This document shows, piece by piece, positions 14,710-18,705 of a stretch of 18,705 nt of DNA; the stretch's first letter is position 1; every line of letters begins with the position of its first letter. The position numbers and the translations under genes were made by a program. Below the pieces are notes generated by a model that was not told where the DNA came from, ran no database searches, and was given only the letters and a program-made list of their open reading frames with translations. This DNA is from SYIM01 sp041182885 (GTDB lineage Bacteria; Pseudomonadota; Gammaproteobacteria; Burkholderiales; Burkholderiaceae_E), in the NCBI GenBank assembly GCA_049423065.1, contig JBMSQB010000087.1:1-18705 (forward strand). Direction: 5' to 3'.

Positions 14710-15894
14710 TCACTCTCCGGAAACGGGCCGGGTTCGGGGCGGAACCTGGGCGGACTGATCGAGCGCACGGGGATACGACCCCAGCACCTTGAAAAACGCT
14801 GCATGGTCGCGAATGTCGGCGAGCGCGGCCGCCACCGGCGGATCGTCCTGATGCCCAAGCAGGTCGATATAGAAGTAATACTCCCAGCTCCCCTGGCGGG
14901 CGGGCCGCGATTCGAACCGCTTCATCGACACGCCGTGTCGCGCGAGGGGCTCGATGAGCGCGTGCACGGCACCGGCCCGATCGGGCACCGAGAGAATCAG
15001 CGATGTCTGATCTGCACCCGATGCGCCGCATCGGTAGCGACCCACGATCAGGAATCGCGTGCGGTTGGAGGGGTCGTCCTGGATACCGGCGTCCGTGATA
15101 GCGAGGCCGTACAGCGCCGCGGCGGTTTCGGCTGCGATTCCGCCAACGGTGGCATCGAGCGAGGCAAGCCTCGCGCCCTCGGCGTTGCTCGACACCGGCA
15201 CCCGCTCGACCCCGGGGAGATTCCGATCGAGCCAGCCCGCGCACTGGGCGAGCGCCTGCGGATGCGCGCAGACCCGCGCGATACCCTCGCGGCTTCCCGA
15301 GCGCGTCATCAGATTGTGGCGAACATCCACCGCAGTTTCGCCCAGGATCGCAAGCGGTGTCTGCAGCATCAGATCCAGCGACCGATTGACCGCCCCTTCG
15401 GTGGAGTTCTCAACCGGCACCACACCGAAATCGGTATTGCCGGCTTCGGTGGTGCGAAACACCTCGTCGATGCTCGGGCAGGCCACCGGCTCCACGCCGT
15501 GGCCGAAGTGCGCAAGAAGCGCCATCTCGGAAAATGTACCGGGTGGGCCCAGATAGGCCACCCGCAGGCGCCGCTCGAGTGCCCGGCATGCCGACATCAC
15601 CTCGCGCCAGATCGTCTGCAGCGCGGCACCGGGAAGCGGGCCTGGCGAGGTCCCCAGGCGGGCAAGAATCTGCGCTTCCCGTTCGGGACGGTAGACCGGC
15701 GCGCCGGTGCGATGCTTGAGTTCGCCCACTTTCAGGACGATCTGCGCCCGCTGATTGAGCAGGTCAAACAGCTGGCGATCCACCGTATCGATCTGCTCGC
15801 GCAGCACCGCCAGTTCGGGATCGGGCGCAGGCCCGGGGGCCGGGGCTGCGGACCCGGCCGGCGCTTGAGGCTGGCGATCGGTTCGAGAACTCAT
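14710..15894 (-). CDS. pheA: Bifunctional chorismate mutase/prephenate dehydratase (P-protein)
   Basis: A 394-residue P-protein converting chorismate to prephenate and then to phenylpyruvate. A Pro/Ala-rich extension (residues 10-26) precedes an AroQ-type chorismate mutase (about 27-108: LREQIDTVDRQLFDLLNQRA, KVGELKHRTG, YRPEREAQIL). Prephenate dehydratase follows (about 111-284: VAYLGPPGTFSEMALL, VVPVENSTEGAVN, and catalytic TRF at 279-281). A C-terminal ACT domain (about 296-375) carries the phenylalanine-binding elements RAGAVHAL and ESRP (328-331), so feedback inhibition by phenylalanine is expected. The ATG at 15894 has GGGAG about nine bases upstream. hisC follows after five bases. gyrA lies 71 bp upstream, and serC, which usually precedes pheA in this cluster, is missing. 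Confidence 0.96.
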   Translation of the reverse strand: MSSRTDRQPQAPAGSAAPAPGPAPDPELAVLREQIDTVDRQLFDLLNQRAQIVLKVGELKHRTGAPVYRPEREAQILARLGTSPGPLPGAALQTIWREVMSACRALERRLRVAYLGPPGTFSEMALLAHFGHGVEPVACPSIDEVFRTTEAGNTDFGVVPVENSTEGAVNRSLDLMLQTPLAILGETAVDVRHNLMTRSGSREGIARVCAHPQALAQCAGWLDRNLPGVERVPVSSNAEGARLASLDATVGGIAAETAAALYGLAITDAGIQDDPSNRTRFLIVGRYRCGASGADQTSLILSVPDRAGAVHALIEPLARHGVSMKRFESRPARQGSWEYYFYIDLLGHQDDPPVAAALADIRDHAAFFKVLGSYPRALDQSAQVPPRTRPVSGE

Positions 15895-15965
15895 ACAGAG
15901 CGTCTCCCATCGGTAGGAGGTCAGACTGTGGTCAGCGGGCGCGAGGCCGGCGACCGCTTGGCCGA

Positions 15966-18623
15966 TCAGGCTGGGGTTGGCTTGGGACCGTCCGGGGAGC
16001 CATCACCCGCGGGATCGGCTGCGGGATCAGCCGCCGGACCAGCTTCCGGATCGCCCGCCGGGTCCACTGCCGCATCGGCTGCCGCATCCGACTCGACCAC
16101 CCGCTGAACGCCAGACAACCGGTTGCCATCATCCACGGCGATCAGCGTGACGCCCTGCGTGGCGCGCCCCATCAGCCGCACTTCCGATACCCGGGTGCGA
16201 ACCAGTACGCCGCCCGTGGTGATCAGCATGATTTCATCGGTCTCGTCGACCAGCACTGCGCCCACCACACGGCCATTCCTCTCGGTGGTCTGGATGGCGA
16301 TCATGCCCTTGGTGCCGCGACCATGCCGCGTGTATTCGCCGATCATGGTGCGCTTGCCGTAGCCGTTTTCAGTTGCGGTGAGCACCGACTGCGCCTCGCT
16401 CTCTGCGACCAGCATCGAGATCACGTGCTGGCCTTCCTCGAGCATCATGCCTCGCACGCCGCGCGCCGCACGCCCCATGGGCCGCACATCGTTTTCATCG
16501 AAACGAACCGCCTTGCCCGCGTCCGAAAACATCATCACGTCGTGCGCGCCATCGGTGACTGCCGCGCCGATCAGGTAATCCCCCTCATCGAGATCGACGG
16601 CGATGATGCCGGCCTTCCGAGGGTTGGAAAAATCGGTCAGCGGGGTTTTCTTGACGGTGCCCAGGCTTGTGCCCATGAACACATAGTGGGACTCGTCAAA
16701 GCCCCGCACCGGCAGCACGACAGTGATCTTCTCGCCTTCGGCAAGCGGGAACAGATTGACGATCGGCCGGCCGCGCGAATTGCGCGTGCCTTGTGGCACT
16801 TCCCAGACCTTGATCCAGTAGACACGGCCACGGTTCGAAAAGCAGAGGATGTACTGATGGGTGTTGGCGATGAAGAGCTGGTCGACCCAGTCTTCTTCCT
16901 TGGTGGCTGTCGCCTGCTTGCCGCGCCCGCCGCGCCGCTGGGCACGGTATTCGGAGAGCGGCTGGCTCTTGATGTAGCCGGAATGGGAGAGTGTGACCAC
17001 CATGTCCTGCGGCGTGATCAGGTCTTCCGTGTCGAGCTCGGTGGCGTTCATCTCGATCACCGACCGGCGCGGGTTGTTGTACTCGGCCTTCACCGCAGCC
17101 AGTTCGTCGGTGATGATCTGGGTGATGCGCTCGGGTCGGGCGAGGATGTCGAGCAGGTCGGTGATCTGGCTGATCACCTCGCGGTATTCCTGCACGATCT
17201 TGTCCTGCTCAAGGCCGGTGAGCCGCTGCAACCGCATCTGCAGGATTTCCTGCGCCTGGGTTTCCGACAGCCTGTAAACATCGCCGTCCAGCCCGCGCCC
17301 GGGCTCCAGACCTTCAGGTTGAAACGCGGCAATATCGGAGCCCGCGCGCTCGAGCATTTCGAGTGCAATGCCGGCGCGCCAGGCACGCTCCATGAGGCGT
17401 TCGCGCGCAATGGGCGGTGTGGGCGAGGCCTTGATCACCTCGATCATTTCATCGACATTGGCGATGGCCACCGCCAGGCCCTCGAGCAGATGGCCGCGCT
17501 CGCGCGCCTTGCGCAGGTCGAACACCGTGCGCCGGGTGACCACCTCGCGGCGGTGCTCCAGGAAGATCTGCAGCAGGTCCTTGAGGTTGCACAGCTTGGG
17601 CTGGCCGTCGATCAGGGCCACCATGTTGATGCCGAAGGTGTCCTGCAGCTGCGTCTGCTTGTAGAGGTTGTTGAGCACCACCTCGGGCACTTCGCCGCGC
17701 TTGAGCTCGATCACCACCCGCATGCCCGACTTGTCGGACTCGTCACGGATGTCGGAGATGCCCTCGAGTTTGCGTTCGTTCACCAGCTCGGCAATGCGCT
17801 CAAGCAGCAGCCGCTTGTTGACCTGATAGGGCAGCTCGTCAACGATGATTGAACTGCGGTTGCCGCGATCGAGATCTTCAAAGTGGGTGCGGGCGCGAAT
17901 CACCACCCGGCCACGGCCGGTGCGATAGCCCTCGCGCACACCCGATATGCCGTAAATGGTGGCCCCGGTGGGAAAGTCGGGAGCAGGCACCAGCTCGATC
18001 AGCTCATCGATGTTCGCCTCGGGGCGCCGCAGCAGCAGCAGACAGGCGTCAACGATTTCGCCCAGGTTGTGCGGCGGAATGTTGGTGGCCATGCCCACGG
18101 CAATGCCCGCCGAGCCATTGATCAGCAGGTTGGGGATCCGCGCCGGCAGAACCGTGGGCTCGAGCTCCTTGCCGTCGTAATTCGGCTGAAAGTCCACGGT
18201 TTCGCGGTCGATGTCGGCGAGCATTTCGCCGGCGAGCTTGTCGAGCCGGCACTCGGTGTAACGCATGGCGGCGGCGTTGTCGCCGTCAACCGAGCCGAAG
18301 TTGCCCTGCCCGTCCACCAGTGGGTAGCGCAGCGAAAAATCCTGCGCCATGCGGACCAGCGTGTCGTAGATGGCGCTGTCGCCGTGCGGGTGAAACTTAC
18401 CCATCACTTCGCCCACCACCCGCGCGCACTTCACATAGGACCGGTTCCAGACGTTGTTGGCCTCGTGCATGGCATAAAGCACGCGACGGTGCACGGGCTT
18501 CAACCCGTCCCGCACATCAGGCAGGGCCCGACCCACGATCACGCTCATCGCGTAATCGAGGTACGAACGCCGCATTTCCTCCTCGAGGCTGACGGGCAGG
18601 GTCTCTTTGGCAAACTGATCCAT
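15966..18623 (-). CDS. gyrA: DNA gyrase subunit A
   Basis: An 885-residue type IIA topoisomerase subunit that cuts and rejoins DNA, working with GyrB to add negative supercoils. The N-terminus has SYLDYAMSVIVGRALPDVRD and the catalytic Tyr122 in MRYTEC. The quinolone-resistance region HPHGDSAIYDTLVRMAQ has Ser83 and Asp87, the E. coli wild-type residues. The GyrA box QRRGGRGK at about 562-569 marks the wrapping domain and distinguishes gyrase from topoisomerase IV. The beta-pinwheel repeats follow (for example DAGKAVRFDENDVRPMGRAA and RVSEVRLMGRATQGV). The C-terminus is an Asp/Ala/Pro tetrapeptide tail (about 845-876). The ATG at 18623 gives the usual MDQFAKETLPVSLEEE start but lacks a strong ribosome binding site. 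The 82 bases upstream contain no gene. Confidence 0.98.
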   Translation of the reverse strand: MDQFAKETLPVSLEEEMRRSYLDYAMSVIVGRALPDVRDGLKPVHRRVLYAMHEANNVWNRSYVKCARVVGEVMGKFHPHGDSAIYDTLVRMAQDFSLRYPLVDGQGNFGSVDGDNAAAMRYTECRLDKLAGEMLADIDRETVDFQPNYDGKELEPTVLPARIPNLLINGSAGIAVGMATNIPPHNLGEIVDACLLLLRRPEANIDELIELVPAPDFPTGATIYGISGVREGYRTGRGRVVIRARTHFEDLDRGNRSSIIVDELPYQVNKRLLLERIAELVNERKLEGISDIRDESDKSGMRVVIELKRGEVPEVVLNNLYKQTQLQDTFGINMVALIDGQPKLCNLKDLLQIFLEHRREVVTRRTVFDLRKARERGHLLEGLAVAIANVDEMIEVIKASPTPPIARERLMERAWRAGIALEMLERAGSDIAAFQPEGLEPGRGLDGDVYRLSETQAQEILQMRLQRLTGLEQDKIVQEYREVISQITDLLDILARPERITQIITDELAAVKAEYNNPRRSVIEMNATELDTEDLITPQDMVVTLSHSGYIKSQPLSEYRAQRRGGRGKQATATKEEDWVDQLFIANTHQYILCFSNRGRVYWIKVWEVPQGTRNSRGRPIVNLFPLAEGEKITVVLPVRGFDESHYVFMGTSLGTVKKTPLTDFSNPRKAGIIAVDLDEGDYLIGAAVTDGAHDVMMFSDAGKAVRFDENDVRPMGRAARGVRGMMLEEGQHVISMLVAESEAQSVLTATENGYGKRTMIGEYTRHGRGTKGMIAIQTTERNGRVVGAVLVDETDEIMLITTGGVLVRTRVSEVRLMGRATQGVTLIAVDDGNRLSGVQRVVESDAAADAAVDPAGDPEAGPAADPAADPAGDGSPDGPKPTPA
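15996..16091 (-). repeat. 12-bp-period repeat coding an Asp/Ala/Pro tail in gyrA
   Basis: About eight imperfect 12-base units encode consecutive tetrapeptides SDAA, ADAA, VDPA, GDPE, AGPA, ADPA, ADPA and GDGS (residues about 845-876). The net charge is acidic. E. coli GyrA also ends in an acidic tail, which tunes DNA wrapping, but of different composition. Confidence 0.75.
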
Positions 18624-18627
18624 GAAA

Positions 18628-18685
18628 TGATGCTCTGTAGGAGTGATGCCCGACTTGGGTAATACTCAACCTGATTGATGCTCGA
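18628..18685. repeat. Three near-identical 10-mers upstream of gyrA
   Basis: TGATGCTCTG (18628-18637), TGATGCCCGA (18644-18653) and TGATGCTCGA (18676-18685) sit in the 62 bases before the gyrA start, with starts 16 and 32 bases apart. On the gyrA coding strand the shared core is GCATCA. They could be a regulator site or chance. No convincing promoter was identified here. Confidence 0.4.
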
Positions 18686-18687
18686 CC

Positions 18688-18700
18688 CGGGCTGCGCCCG
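18688..18700. other. Small GC inverted repeat near the right edge
   Basis: CGGGC-TGC-GCCCG forms a 5-bp stem with a 3-base loop. It may belong to the 3' end of a neighbouring gene beyond the window or to the gyrA upstream region. There is no T-tract. Confidence 0.3.
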
Positions 18701-18705
18701 ACCGT

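Noticed and set aside
12134..14758. An 874-codon open frame on the plus strand opposite aroA, tyrA and hisC
   Set aside because: It is antisense to three firmly identified genes, shows no recognisable domain, and has the Arg/His/Gly-rich composition typical of shadow frames in GC-rich DNA.
14705..15244. A 180-codon upstream extension of hisC
   Set aside because: It lies wholly inside pheA in another frame. Family alignment starts at the ATG at 14704, which also has a suitable ribosome binding site.
16323..17852. A 509-codon open frame on the plus strand opposite gyrA
   Set aside because: It is antisense to conserved gyrase sequence, and its composition mirrors the gyrA codons. No motif or ribosome binding context supports it.
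18640..18690. A possible gyrA promoter around GTATTACC on the minus strand
   Set aside because: The -10 match is only moderate and no acceptable -35 lies at 16-18 bp.
1..18705. A defence island, biosynthetic cluster, prophage or mobile element
   Set aside because: Every stretch over 300 bases is explained by conserved housekeeping genes. No integrase, transposase, toxin-antitoxin pair, CRISPR repeat or att-like repeat was seen.

Overview
The window is GC-rich, densely packed bacterial chromosome. It looks betaproteobacterial, most likely Burkholderiales. Ribosomal protein S1 ends in a TTNLGALL(R/K)AKLD tail, MurJ opens with a betaproteobacterial-type N-terminus, and the order pheA-hisC-tyrA-aroA-cmk-rpsA-ihfB-lapA-lapB is the one I know from that group. 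I cannot name a genus. All 17 protein genes appear intact except the first, whose 5' end lies outside the window. I see no tRNA, rRNA, CRISPR array, insertion sequence, prophage or recognisable accessory island.

Layout. Plus strand: an RlmL-type 23S rRNA methyltransferase (1-1452, 5' partial) overlaps yggS (1449-2210) by four bases. yggS converges on rpsT (minus, 2260-2523) across a 33-bp tandem repeat. rpsT diverges from murJ (plus, 2675-4225), which is followed by proC (plus, 4303-5112). proC converges on ubiA across a GC-rich hairpin. From 5141 to the right edge everything is on the minus strand. In transcription order it runs gyrA, pheA, hisC, tyrA, aroA, cmk, a 160-bp gap, rpsA, ihfB, lapA, lapB, a ComEA-like helix-hairpin-helix protein, and ubiA.

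Functions. pheA-hisC-tyrA-aroA form an aromatic amino acid block covering EPSP synthase, chorismate mutase/prephenate dehydratase, prephenate dehydrogenase and an aminotransferase. Spacing is tight (5, 9, 21 and -4 bp), which suggests one transcript running into cmk. rpsA-ihfB-lapA-lapB follows the conserved translation/nucleoid/LPS-control arrangement. LapA/LapB (LPS synthesis control), MurJ (lipid II flipping) and UbiA (ubiquinone) are inner-membrane envelope or respiratory functions. RlmL, S20 and S1 serve the ribosome.

Notable details. The aroA product carries all four class II EPSP synthase motifs, although the E. coli-like class I enzyme is what I expect in Burkholderiales. serC is absent between gyrA and pheA. 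Several genes seem to start at TTG (rpsA, lapB, ubiA) or GTG (murJ, tyrA). In-frame low-complexity expansions appear in RlmL, the ComEA-like protein, PheA and GyrA. I found no convincing undescribed multi-gene system. The findings are small regulatory, structural and evolutionary points.
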